A DNA stretch of 64,000 nt from Endotrypanum monterogeii (taxonomy: Eukaryota > Euglenozoa > Kinetoplastea > Trypanosomatida > Trypanosomatidae), in contig CM007315.1 in the NCBI GenBank assembly GCA_000333855.2, positions 1,079,249-1,143,248 on the forward strand. Reading direction: 5' to 3'. The notes below the pieces were generated by a model. That model had not been told where the DNA came from, made no database searches, and saw only the letters and a program-made list of their open reading frames with translations. A program made the translations under genes and the position numbers. Shown in pieces: positions 53,205-63,675 of this stretch. The stretch's first letter is position 1, and each line of letters opens with the position of its first letter.

Positions 53205-55886
53205 TTATGTCTCAACAGTGAAGACAGTAGGTTTAACTCTTTTTGATCTCGATGACTCAAGCCACAATGTCGATGAAGAGGCAGACGCTGGTGTAGCGGT
53301 GTCTGCACTCCCACGGCGGGAGACCACCAACTGTCCAGCAGAATCTGACAGTTTTCTCGACAGCCCCGTTGTCGCCTGCATCGCGGTGATGCTCTTGCTC
53401 ACAATTTCCGAAACATTCGGCTCCGCGTTTGCATAAACCGCATGCACCACATCCTCGACGCTATGCGCACTGTCACACATCAAGACGGTGTGTTGATCCA
53501 CCGCAACCCAGGAGCCGGCGCCGTTGAACTCCTCTGCGCTCAAGTAACGTGCTCCTGGTAGCTGATACTGAACACTATTGCCTCCCACCTGCGCACTGGA
53601 AAAACTCGTATTGATAAACCCGGGCGATACACCCATGGGCACCGCCGACTGACCAAACCCCGCGACACCAACTCCAGTGCTTGAGGCTAGCTGTGGGGTT
53701 TCCAGGCGGTCACTCGGTAGTCGTGCGCGCTCCACGTGGGGGCTAGAAAACGTAGCTCGATCAGCTCTCAAAGACGTCGGCGGGTTCGAGTAGTTGGGCG
53801 CCGTAGCCTCTGCGAAATGGTGTGTGTTGTCGCTTGTGGAGCCCGAGGCCTGCATCGCGGGGAAAGGGTTGCCGGCAGACGACGTGTCTGACAACATTAA
53901 AGAGCTGGGCGACGTCGTGACGACTGTGGTGAAGCCCTGAGATAGTCCCACAGGTGCTCTGACACTCACACCCGCTGTGCATTCTGAGTTGCGCCTGTGA
54001 GGACTGTGAACCACATCCTCTCCAGTCACTGTTCTGCTGCGCTCATGGTTTCTTGATGTCGCTGGAGTGGACTCAGCAGATCGTCTGCGCACACCCGCAC
54101 GGTTTGGGGAAGCGACTACGTGCAAGCCCGTTGCATCATTCTGGCGCTGCGTGGGGGCCGCTCCGTTCGTGTGCGATGTCCTTGCATGGTGAGAGTTGTG
54201 CAGAACACTGTCCCTTCGTGGTGGCGCCTGGATACGAGATGCCTCCTCGTACGGAAGGCCAACAATGTCGTCCCTACTGGACCTCTCACGAGCAAGTCGC
54301 CTAGCCAATGCTTCAAGCTGCTCCGCAGTGAGCTCTGTGTCGTTTGCGTTGTTCCGATAGAGAGGAATGGCTGCGCGACTCACGACGCCTGGGTCCCGCG
54401 CAGCGTAGATATCCTGCACCTCCCGCCAGACCTGAGCGAGCTGTTCCTTGGGCAGCGGACAACTCAAAACTCCGGCGTATCCCAGCGCAGGATCGAAGTC
54501 GATAGCGCGGCCAGAATCCCGCTCATATCGCGCAACAAAGCTCCGCACAGACATCTCGGGAATCTCCTGAATGTTTATCACTCGGCGAATCTCGAGCGAA
54601 GCGAAGCACGTCTCGTGCATGACGTGTCGCAGTCGCAGCACCTCCACCGATGGACTGAAGCGCCGTATCGCATCGGAGCCAAAGACGGGTGGCTTCGGTA
54701 AAAATAAAATATCAGGGGCATCCGGGTCAGAGATGAAAGCAACGAATGGGTGAGTGCTTATCGTACTGTAGTGAAACTCCCGCACCTGCGGTAACTTGAT
54801 CCACCGCGGGATGTTACCTGTGTCGCGCATCACGAGGACGGTGTCGTGGGTAATACAGAGATAGGCCCCGCGCAGCGCCACATAGACCTCACCGCTGGAA
54901 TCTCGCCCAACCACATCCCCGCGCAGGAAGCTGTAGAAGACGGTCTTGTCGAGCTGCTTGAAGGTGTGCCAAACACACATCGGAATCATGGCGAAGATGA
55001 CACCATTGCGCGGGTCGTACGGAGGAAGACCGCGATAGGGTCGGACGCTCAACTTGTCATACCCCAGCACTGTCTGCACCACATACACAAACCGGCGAAA
55101 TTCATAATCGTTCCGCATGCGTAAGATCAGTTTCGTGCGACTGCTGCGGTGGGCGGAACCGTTTTTGGGCCGCGGTGACTCGAGCGTCTGTGTCTTACGG
55201 GCACTGGAGGGTAGCACCTGCTGACCGCTCGCCATCTCAGACAGCTCTCTCTCCATCCGCAGGTTCGCGAACTGGTCTCGCAGAGACTCGTACAGCTCAC
55301 GTAAGAAGAAGGGGTCGCAGATATACTCATCGTTTTCAATGGAACACCGCGCCGGCATCCCGGAGAGCCCGGCGGATGCGCACAGTAGTGGGGCGGGAGC
55401 AGGCCGCTCACCCGAGGCCAGCGACCGCGTCTCTCCGTGAATCTCAATTTGAAAGAGGTCTGTCTCCCTCAGGTGTGTGTCCCCCAGCAGAAATTCGTGT
55501 TCTTTACCAACGATCACAATCATGTCCACCTTAATTTTTTTCCGCCACCGCACCTCATCTGAGTTCCTCGGGGACGGCGGTACCTCAGAGAACTGATTCT
55601 GGCGATGCGCTGCTGACACCCGTGGGCGTCCTGTAAGATGCGCAACGACTTGGCTTCCTATACTACCCTCATAACTGGTGTCAAGGCCCTCCGTTTCCGC
55701 CAAGGGATGATCTGAGGCTTCCGCAATGGGCAGCGGGTTATCATGAGCATTCGGGTACGCAACCTTGTCTGGGCTCACATACTCCGAGTAATAGAGATAA
55801 CGACGCAGCGTGTCAAAGGCAATCTCTCGCATCTGCCATCCTTCGAAGAAGATATTGCCTTGTTTTTCTGCATACGTATAGAACAT
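53205..55886 (-). CDS. Two-PH-domain-like hypothetical protein, 893 aa
   Basis: The second large paralogue and the closest relative of the 778-aa protein. It begins MFYTYAEKQG, with Trp17 and YLYYSE (30-35). Then come WRKKIKVDMIVIVG (114-127), DLFQIEIHGE (143-152), the helix DPFFLRELYESLRDQF (191-206) and the helix NDYEFRRFVYVVQTVLG (259-275). The signature LSVRPYRGLPPYDPRNG (279-295) precedes the second PH-like unit (GAYLCITHDTVLVM at 340-353, then NIPRWIKL, to about 398). LSCPLPKEQL lies at 474-483. The remainder is Ser/Thr-rich and disordered but ends with PGARYLS near 777 and VSEIV near 827, as in the 778-aa protein. The frame reaches a GTG at 55904; the ATG at 55886 matches the paralogues. 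Acceptors AAAAAG or GGCAG lie 15-35 nt upstream after a CTCTCCCTTCC tract. No function assigned. Confidence 0.87.
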   Translation of the reverse strand: MFYTYAEKQGNIFFEGWQMREIAFDTLRRYLYYSEYVSPDKVAYPNAHDNPLPIAEASDHPLAETEGLDTSYEGSIGSQVVAHLTGRPRVSAAHRQNQFSEVPPSPRNSDEVRWRKKIKVDMIVIVGKEHEFLLGDTHLRETDLFQIEIHGETRSLASGERPAPAPLLCASAGLSGMPARCSIENDEYICDPFFLRELYESLRDQFANLRMERELSEMASGQQVLPSSARKTQTLESPRPKNGSAHRSSRTKLILRMRNDYEFRRFVYVVQTVLGYDKLSVRPYRGLPPYDPRNGVIFAMIPMCVWHTFKQLDKTVFYSFLRGDVVGRDSSGEVYVALRGAYLCITHDTVLVMRDTGNIPRWIKLPQVREFHYSTISTHPFVAFISDPDAPDILFLPKPPVFGSDAIRRFSPSVEVLRLRHVMHETCFASLEIRRVINIQEIPEMSVRSFVARYERDSGRAIDFDPALGYAGVLSCPLPKEQLAQVWREVQDIYAARDPGVVSRAAIPLYRNNANDTELTAEQLEALARRLARERSSRDDIVGLPYEEASRIQAPPRRDSVLHNSHHARTSHTNGAAPTQRQNDATGLHVVASPNRAGVRRRSAESTPATSRNHERSRTVTGEDVVHSPHRRNSECTAGVSVRAPVGLSQGFTTVVTTSPSSLMLSDTSSAGNPFPAMQASGSTSDNTHHFAEATAPNYSNPPTSLRADRATFSSPHVERARLPSDRLETPQLASSTGVGVAGFGQSAVPMGVSPGFINTSFSSAQVGGNSVQYQLPGARYLSAEEFNGAGSWVAVDQHTVLMCDSAHSVEDVVHAVYANAEPNVSEIVSKSITAMQATTGLSRKLSDSAGQLVVSRRGSADTATPASASSSTLWLESSRSKRVKPTVFTVET

Positions 55887-57640
55887 CTTTTTTTTTTCTT
55901 CCACTCACCTGCCTCCCTTTTTGGAAGGGAGAGGCAGATAAGGTGTGGATATCGAGCGATGAGGCCACTGCAAGCCACGGAAGAGGTTCCAGTGGCAAAA
56001 AGCGAAACGAACGCGTCGAGCTCGGTGTCCTATAGGGCAAGGATGCACAGCGTCATCAACAGTGCGCTGGTACCGATCAGTATGAAAGCAAAAGGGGGGA
56101 ATCTCGGCGCGATAACCACCTCCTACACAAAATCGTTTGTGTGTGTGTGTGTGTGCTAGAGTATGAGCACGTGCATGGAATACGTTCGAGGATGCGCGGT
56201 TACTCAGCGAAAATCAAAAAAAAAGGGGGGGGGGGAAATGGGGGCAGAAATTAAAATTAGACGCACGCACAGTACAACAAAAACAGCAGAACATGAATAA
56301 TAAAAGAAGTGTAATCAGCACCCGTGAAAACAGAGATAAAAGAATTATGGAATATCGCACGCGCGAATGGGTCCTCTCTCAAGCCTGCACAGAGATGCAG
56401 AAAGGAGAATAACAGAAATGCGTGTGTGCGTGTGTGTGTGTGAAATGAATATATATGCACATATGTTCATGGCCAGATACAGACACGGGGAGAGATAAAT
56501 AAGATATTGTATATATATATATATAGAGAGAGAGAGAGATAGATAACATTGGTTCCTTTGTGCATAGTCGTACACGTCGTGTCGCCTAGCCGAGAAGGAG
56601 AAGGGAGACGCCTGTACACCCGCGGGAGGAGGGTAGCACAAAAAGAGAGATCTGCCCAGTTACATACGCCACAAGGGTAGTGCAGAAACAGAGATGAAAA
56701 AAAATGGGCGCGGCATTCATTTTTCAGCATCCCCTGGAGCATGGGATGTTGTGCGCACACTCGACTTTCTTTTCAGTTAAGTCCACATAGCTCTGAGGCG
56801 CTTCAGCTGCAACAGCCGCACAGATCCAACAAAACAGCAAAAAAAAAACGCAGACGCGACGCCACACAGCGACCCATCCTCGAGTGCCTGCCCCTCCCCC
56901 ACCACCACACACACACACACACACACACACTTGGGCCATAAACGTCAATGTTAGCGCCGTCGTGGTGAAAAAAGATAAACAGGCATCAACACTTACACCG
57001 CCACGCCATACCTAAGGCCGTCATCAATTCTGTGTCAATGACAAGCAGCAAGTGTTCCCGAGAGAGCCACAAAGTGCTTTGTTTTTCAGAAGGATATCGA
57101 AAATATCTCAGAGAGAGAAAAAATTACAAGGAAGATGCAGAGTCATTTGCCACATAATTTCCTCAATACGCATACGTGTGTGTGTATGTGTATGTGTGTG
57201 TGTGTGTGTGTGTGAGGTACCATGGATCCAAAATGGGTTACAATCAACAGTGCAGCTTCGCTGACAACGAGGGGCCAAAATACACAGGAAAGACTCGCCC
57301 ATTACCACCATCAGCCCCTACCTTTCATTTCCGCATGCAATATTTCTTATATATATATATATACACATATACGTATATATACCTTGGCGACAGATAATAG
57401 CGGGCGCTTCAGCGTAGACAAGAGCCCACAACCGCTGTGGGCAGGGAGAAGGGGTACAAGAAAAAAAAAGAGAAAATACGCCATCGGCAGCGACAGAATT
57501 ACAAAAAAAAAGGAAAAAAACGACTAAAGGTAGAACCGTCTCCAACAGCTGTGATGGCCTCAGATGCACCAACCCCTGGCAACAATTTTCAGATTGGCCC
57601 TCTCCGCCCACACCCGCACGCACACCCCTTTTTTTTCCCA
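55887..57640. other. Intergenic region between the 1073-aa and 893-aa PH-like genes
   Basis: It contains (TG)n at 56134-56155 and 57176-57213, (CA)n at 56906-56931, TA blocks at 56508-56524 and 57348-57382, and A/G-runs. Short frames only; no gene is called. Confidence 0.6.
57176..57213. repeat. (TG)n microsatellite
   Basis: TG dinucleotides with one TATG interruption in the spacer between two paralogous genes. Confidence 0.9.
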
Positions 57641-60600
57641 TCAGTGAGGTAAAGCCGTTGGTGGTATGAAAGCAACCATATCAGGCCGCGCTTGCAGACT
57701 CGGAGAGGGCGCGGACGCAACATCACTCCGGTAATCCTTATCTCGGTGACCTCTGTACCCGGGAAGCATCTCCGCTGTCAGCACTACCTGTGTCACAACG
57801 CCATCGCCCACCGGAACAAACGCAGCACCGCCGGTGCTCACGATAACAGAATCCCTTCCATCGCTCGTCAAACCACCCGTTGCTGCTAATGCTGCTCCTC
57901 GAAACCCACTAGAGGCTTCAGGAGTGAGTGCTGTCGCCGCGTTAACAGCGGGTGCCAGACGATCCTCGGGACGCTGCAACATGTCCTCCATATCTTCGCT
58001 GTCAAAGTCTTCATCGCTCTCCTCGTCTTCGTCACGCGGAGAATTGTTAGAGATCTTCTCGGCGGTGTGCGTCGCCTCCTTCGGGGAGCAGCTGCTGTTG
58101 GTGAGGCTTTCGCCGCGACTCGTGAACGACGAGTACGCCGCCTGAGTGGTTGCAGGGCGGCCGCCGCCTCCAGCTACACTGGGAACACCTGTGCCGCCAG
58201 TAGCTGCAGAAGTGGATAAGGGACGACTGCTGTTACCTACGGGCACACCATTCGCCGCGCCAGTGACCTGAGTCAGCAACGGTGCACTAACTGGAGTCTT
58301 CTCTGGGTGAATAGATGAGTGGATTTCGCTGAGCTGGACGCCCTTGGGCGCGGTGGCAACCGGTGCAATAGAAGACGCCGCCGCCGAGAACCAGTGGTCG
58401 AGGGCCGCTGGATCTGTGTGCTGCTGGGAGGGAACAAGGCCATAGGTGTTCGGCTTCGCAGCTGTCGAACGAGTAGATCCAGGAGCAGGTGGTACCGTTT
58501 GACCACCTTTTTGTGGCACCGGACGGGTCGGCAGAGGCAGTACGCTGGTGGCAGACCCACCGCTGCTGGCACTGGGGCGTGGCGGCAGCATCGCTGCCGT
58601 GGCACCCTGTGCTGATGCGCCAGTAGTGAGTGACTTGGCAAGTGCCTCCGTTGGCGCCACCACACCCACGTGTCTCTGGCTGGATCTCTCTCCTACAATC
58701 ATGTGTGCAGCGGGAGGAGACCCCGGCATAGTGCGTGGTTTCTCCCCGGCGACATTCTCTGTGGTTTGAGCGGTGCCCGGGTGGCGTCGATCGGTGCGGG
58801 TGACCAGAAGCTTTTTTTTGGCCCGCAGCTCCGCGCCACGAGATGGCGGCGCCATGAGCTGCGTCATAGTGGCTGGAGCGAAGCTAGCGTTCCAATACAG
58901 AGACCCCTGTGTTGCAGATGCGATGCGCGACGTCCTCTGTGAAGTGTACGAACAAGCACCCGACGCGGTTTTGTGAGCCGTTGCGTGGAGCGCAGCGCGG
59001 TGACCAGTCGTGGCGGGGACAGGCATCGAGGCAAGACCGTTCTTGGCACTGAGGTGTTGCTGCTGCCTCGATGGTACAACCGATTCTACCATGTGCGCAT
59101 GCGTTGCGGCCGCGGCGCTCAGGAGCGGACGGCACTGTGACCGACTGATGTTCGTCTCGTCGTCGTCATCGCTTTCGTCGCCCTCCTCGCGCTCCAGGGC
59201 GTGAAACAAATCTCTTTTAAAGGTGAAGTGACTCGGTGTTTTGGAATTGTCCCATCGCCAGCGCAACGGAGCGACCCCTTTCGCCTGCTCCTGTGCGATG
59301 TACTGGAATACGTCCGCGTAGGTGCTGGACAGGTCGCTGATATGGCAAAGCGCATCATACTCCTCAATGTCCTCAGCCGTTTGAACGGAGATGCCCTTGC
59401 CCGAGGGGGGAGCGAGGGCCACCTTCTCGCCGGCCCGCAAGCGCTGGATGAGAAGACGCCGCACCATGCTCACAGTCCCTTCGATACACTCCTCCGAGTC
59501 GAAGGTAGAGTTTGGAGGGTAGCATGGGATAATGGGAATGAAAACAAAATCAGGGTATGGCTCCGTCGCGCGAATCGAAATGAAAGAGTGATTACTGTTC
59601 AGCACGTACTGCACCCCAATAATGTCCTCCAGATCTAGCCAGCGGGGGCACTTACCATCCAGCTGCAGCAACAGGATAGAATCGTGTGTGATGCAGAGAT
59701 ACCCTTCCACACCGCGCACCTCTCGCTGCTGTCGTACGTAAACGACGTGACCAATCTGGAGTGAATAAAAGACCACGTCGTTGAGACGACGGAAGGCGTT
59801 TCGCAGGTGTAGCGGGACAGTGGCGAGTGCAATACCGTTTCGGGGGTCGTAGGGTGGGAGTCCTGCGTGCAAAGGCCCACATAGACCGTGACGCACCAAG
59901 GCCTGGCGTAGGCGAAGGCTGACAATACGAAACACATCGTAGTTGGCTGCGCGGAAGTGCAACTGAACTGGTTTTTCATCTTTTGCGACACCGCAGCCCT
60001 GCGGACGACGTTTGCGCCGACTGAAAAAACTGTAACCACTGCGCACACTGCCGGTGGGCGTTGAAGGGGGTGAGTGAAACGCGACACCATCGCTGTTATC
60101 TGCATCGCAGTCGTCGCTGTCCTCCGTGGAGGCGTCAGAGGCCGACGAGCTCTCCTCCTCGTCCTCCTCGTCATCAGGAACCAGGTCAATATCGCGAAAC
60201 ATGTTCTCCTCCTCGTCATCGAAGTCGTCGTCGAGGGATTCATTGACTGGGTAGCTGGGCATGTGCAAATACCCTGACGGTATCTCGGGCACCCGCGCAT
60301 CATGTTCGTTGGCTGCCAGCAGCGGCTGTGACACACCTGTCGTCTCACCGGCAGCCTGCGCGTCCACTTCGCCGTCGCTGTCGCTGAGACGCACAGAGCT
60401 CAGGCGAGAAGTACTGCGCTGCCGCGAGGCGGCGCTCCACAAAGAAAAACTCTTCTCAGATGTTCCACACATGCTGCGGTTACTTGAGCTTGCGACTTTG
60501 CTGCGGCTACGGTGAGACTCCAGCTGCCGCTCATAGCCCACTACGATGAGCGTGAGCAGAAAACGCTCGTCAAAGTCGCTGCTGCCCGGTGCCACCATGT

Positions 60601-60862
60601 AATCGTCTGCCGCGTATCGCAGCTGGGTCACCTTGACCTTCCCACTCCACCTCACCTTGCGGCCGCACGTGCCATCGGAGGAGTTCAGCGACACGCCTAG
60701 GCTGTGGTCTATCTCACGACTGCGCATCATAACCTCCTCAATGTCACCACGGCTTAGCGACTTTGTGTAGTAGAAGTATCGGTACTTGCTGTCGAAGGCC
60801 ACCTGTCGCACTTGCCAGCGCTGCGAAAGAGGGCTCTGCTTCTCGAGAAAAAAATAGTGCAT
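57641..60862 (-). CDS. Two-PH-domain-like hypothetical protein, 1073 aa, with acidic insertion
   Basis: The first-transcribed and most diverged of the three large paralogues. It begins MHYFFLEKQS, with Trp16 and YFYYTK (29-34). The strands WSGKVKVTQLRY (72-83) and FLLTLIVVGYE (101-111) follow. A large insertion (112-295) includes a very acidic Ser/Asp/Glu stretch at 209-260. The helix YDVFRIVSLRLRQALV (308-323) leads to GLPPYDPRNG (334-343) and a second PH-like unit (GYLCITHDSILLLQLDG at 387-403, CPRWLDLED, to about 442). The C-terminal half is Ala/Ser/Thr/Pro-rich with another acidic block (DEDEESDEDFDSEDMED). The frame is open to 60952, but that part is a pyrimidine tract and mimics a signal peptide. 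CCCACGCAG (AG at 60881-60880) lies 17 nt before the ATG at 60862, which matches the paralogues. Function unknown. Confidence 0.87.
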   Translation of the reverse strand: MHYFFLEKQSPLSQRWQVRQVAFDSKYRYFYYTKSLSRGDIEEVMMRSREIDHSLGVSLNSSDGTCGRKVRWSGKVKVTQLRYAADDYMVAPGSSDFDERFLLTLIVVGYERQLESHRSRSKVASSSNRSMCGTSEKSFSLWSAASRQRSTSRLSSVRLSDSDGEVDAQAAGETTGVSQPLLAANEHDARVPEIPSGYLHMPSYPVNESLDDDFDDEEENMFRDIDLVPDDEEDEEESSSASDASTEDSDDCDADNSDGVAFHSPPSTPTGSVRSGYSFFSRRKRRPQGCGVAKDEKPVQLHFRAANYDVFRIVSLRLRQALVRHGLCGPLHAGLPPYDPRNGIALATVPLHLRNAFRRLNDVVFYSLQIGHVVYVRQQREVRGVEGYLCITHDSILLLQLDGKCPRWLDLEDIIGVQYVLNSNHSFISIRATEPYPDFVFIPIIPCYPPNSTFDSEECIEGTVSMVRRLLIQRLRAGEKVALAPPSGKGISVQTAEDIEEYDALCHISDLSSTYADVFQYIAQEQAKGVAPLRWRWDNSKTPSHFTFKRDLFHALEREEGDESDDDDETNISRSQCRPLLSAAAATHAHMVESVVPSRQQQHLSAKNGLASMPVPATTGHRAALHATAHKTASGACSYTSQRTSRIASATQGSLYWNASFAPATMTQLMAPPSRGAELRAKKKLLVTRTDRRHPGTAQTTENVAGEKPRTMPGSPPAAHMIVGERSSQRHVGVVAPTEALAKSLTTGASAQGATAAMLPPRPSASSGGSATSVLPLPTRPVPQKGGQTVPPAPGSTRSTAAKPNTYGLVPSQQHTDPAALDHWFSAAASSIAPVATAPKGVQLSEIHSSIHPEKTPVSAPLLTQVTGAANGVPVGNSSRPLSTSAATGGTGVPSVAGGGGRPATTQAAYSSFTSRGESLTNSSCSPKEATHTAEKISNNSPRDEDEESDEDFDSEDMEDMLQRPEDRLAPAVNAATALTPEASSGFRGAALAATGGLTSDGRDSVIVSTGGAAFVPVGDGVVTQVVLTAEMLPGYRGHRDKDYRSDVASAPSPSLQARPDMVAFIPPTALPH

Positions 60863-63462
60863 CTTCAGCGTTTTGCCTTCTGCGTGGGAGGTAAAACAAA
60901 CAAACAAACAAAGAAAAAGAGCAAGGAAAGGAAAAGAGGAGAGCGTGTCCACCAGCTACAATTGTTTTGAAAAATGGGAGAAAAAAAACAACAGAAAAAG
61001 ATAAGCACTATGAAAATATGGGCCTCGAAGCGACAAAAAAAAAAAAGAGCAGAGCGCTCTATGTGTGTGTCACTGTTCAACTCTTTTTTTTTGTCCCCCC
61101 CCCGCTTAAATATTTACACCTATACCTCTGTGAGCCGTCACCCTGTGTAGCCTCGGTTGCCCCCTGTCTCTCACCTCCGCAAGAGACCCTCAGACTACCC
61201 TTGGCAGCTATCTGTGAAAGAAAATAATGGAACGCCTTCGCCGTCGCCTATCCGTAGTCGATCTACTGAATAGGGAGAACGCACAAAAAAATAATAAATA
61301 TTAATGACAATTAATATTTAATACAACTCGAAACAAAAGTTGTGTATACAAAAAAAAAAAGGAGAAGCACAAAAACAGGAGAAAAGGGGGTGGAGATGAA
61401 CGAGGACGCTCACAGACTTTCGATATATCTCTGCCGGAAATGCAAAGATCGAAAGGGATGAAGTCAGCAGAGGAGAGATTTTATTCCTTTTGCTTTTTTT
61501 TCTCTCCACAGGAAATCGGAATTAACGGAACGAACCAAGACAAGAAAAAAACAAGGAGGGTCCAGTAAATCCTTGTTTGTATTTACGTCCCTGTGTATGT
61601 GTGAATACCTCACACTGAAAGAATGATGGAGAAACAAGAAAGCAAGCAGGTGAGAGTTTTGATAACCAAAAACAGAAACAAAATGAGGCGGTGCAGTAAA
61701 GGCAGCAGGATTGGACAAAAAAAAAGGAGACAAAATACGAGAAAAGAAAACAAAGTAGAAGATCCGCAGGTAAAAGGTAAACAGAAAAAGAGATATAGAT
61801 GCACTATATCTATCTATATACATATATATATATAGAGAGAGAGATATATAGATAGATATGTTCGGTAGGGCAGATAGATCTGCCACAAACCTACTGCGTT
61901 CCTGTGTCTGTCGACTAAATTCCTATGATGAAAATCAAAAGACACACACACAAAAAAAAAAACGTGTTGTGTTTGCTTCAAAATCGTACAGTCCTCCGCC
62001 CCTTCCCTCCCTTTACCTCTCGCTCACTCGATCTCTCCACCTTTCGAGAAGAGACAGATAGCAAAGAATGAGGGAAATAAATTACGACCAGAATATAATA
62101 TATATTGTGCGTGTGTGGCACTAAGAGAGACAAAAAAAAATACAAGCCCGAAAGTAAACAAATACCGTGCAAAAGAAGAAACACGACGAAGTGACTTGTA
62201 GTGAAGCAAGTGTGTACGCCAGCGAGTGGAGAAAAAAAAAACTGTAATATGCTCCGGATGGGCAGAGATCAACAGAGGTACAAATAAACGGAAGCGGCAG
62301 CGTGACGCAGGCGACGGTGGGTATGGTACGGCCGCATCCAGCCAGTGATGACGAACCTGGTTCTCTGTGCACTTATAGAGAGTTATGGATAGATATGTGT
62401 GTGTGTGTGTGTGTGTGTGTTTGTGTGAAATGATGTGAGAAGAGAGTACGGTGAGCTGTGATCTGTGTTGCACATGAAGGGTTTAAAGAAGAAAAAAGGA
62501 GCGGAGCGGAGGTGACGTGATGTGGGAAGGGGCGAATGAATAGTAGAACGGGGCGTGTGTGAAGGTAGAGATAATATAGACAGAAGGACACCGTATGAGC
62601 GGTGGACAAGGTTGATAAGTGGCCGCACACAGAACACAGTGGATCGAGGCTTCGCAGGGAGCAACAACTTATCGGTGCCCCACCTCTGAGTGATGGCTTT
62701 ATCGAGTAATGCCCCCCCCCTCCCCCCACTGTAGGATGCGACATCTCCATCCAAACTGTATTTTATACGTGTGCAATCTTCAAGCCAGAGAGGGACAGAC
62801 ACACACGCGAGTGTCAGTTGTTAGCTGAGCTCCTCTGTATGCGATGCACAGGCGCCATGCCGAGACTCAACAACCACAAAAAAGAAGTCAGGGACATGTT
62901 TTTTTAGGGGGCACTTGATCTTTTCTCGTTTCTATCGACTATATATATATATATATATATCTTTTATCCTGGGGAAGTGATGCTTAAAGACGACGAGGCT
63001 TCCTCCCGCTTAACGTAATCATCACATCCGCAAACTACGTACTACACGCCCAAAAAAAAAAAAACTCACAAAAACACACAAAGACAGATAAAAAATATTT
63101 CTTTTCCCCCTTAATGCAGACATACTAGATTGGGGAAGGGGAGGGGACACACTACACAGAAAAAAAAAACGAAAAAACGGTAAATCGTGAGGTACCCAAC
63201 TTTTTGAGGCGACAACGGGGCAACAGCACCACCTCGACTCCCGTCATCATTTGAACTTATCCATGTGGTGTGGTGGCGACTAGTGCAGGACAAGACGACC
63301 CCCTGTCGATTCTTCCGTAAGCGGAGCTGTGCATCAAGAAGACAGCCGCAGTTCCATGAAAAGGTGCGCAGGGGGAGGGGGGTTGCTATCAGATATACTC
63401 GCAGCGAGACGATTTTTTTTTGTGTGCCACTTGAACGAAAGGGCATTTACGACACTTCTCGA
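60863..63462. other. Intergenic region between the hinge protein and the 1073-aa PH-like gene
   Basis: This 2.6-kb stretch holds TA/GA-rich blocks at about 61810-61858, (TG)n at 62398-62421 and (TA)n at 62939-62960, with A-runs and a C-rich patch near 62712-62727. Frames of 60-149 codons on the minus strand are low-complexity. No gene is recognised. Confidence 0.6.
60880..60945 (-). promoter_or_regulatory. Probable trans-splice acceptor for the 1073-aa PH-like gene
   Basis: A C/T-rich minus-strand tract with TTTG repeats (60890-60945) ends in CCTCCCACGCAG, AG at 60881-60880, 17 nt before the ATG. It shows that the hydrophobic upstream frame is untranslated. Confidence 0.6.
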
Positions 63463-63675
63463 TTACTTGAGCGTCGGCCACAGCTTCGGGTCGACACACA
63501 CATCTACGCAGTGCACAATATCGAAGTATTGGTGGTAGCAGTGCGGCTCCTTCTCGGGATCCACGGACTTGATGCGCTCGAGGCATGCATTATACGCCTG
63601 CATCTTCTTGGCACATTCTTTTGCCAGGCACTCTTTCTCGAGGTCCAACTTGATGTCTACCGGATCGGAGGCCAT
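63463..63675 (-). CDS. Ubiquinol-cytochrome c reductase hinge protein (complex III acidic subunit)
   Basis: A 70-aa soluble subunit of mitochondrial complex III, known in other eukaryotes as the hinge protein (QCR6/UQCRH), which sits next to cytochrome c1 on the intermembrane-space side. It shows the diagnostic twin C-x9-C pairs: Cys21 and Cys31 in the first helix, Cys46 and Cys56 in the second, plus Cys16 and Cys60. The HCYHQYFDIVHCVD block is typical for this family. It lacks the long acidic N-terminal extension of yeast Qcr6, and no presequence is visible, as expected for twin CX9C proteins imported by the MIA route. The ATG at 63675 is the only one available. A C/T tract with TTTTAG (near 63730-63755) lies upstream. 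It is the first gene transcribed in the window. Confidence 0.88.
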   Translation of the reverse strand: MASDPVDIKLDLEKECLAKECAKKMQAYNACLERIKSVDPEKEPHCYHQYFDIVHCVDVCVDPKLWPTLK

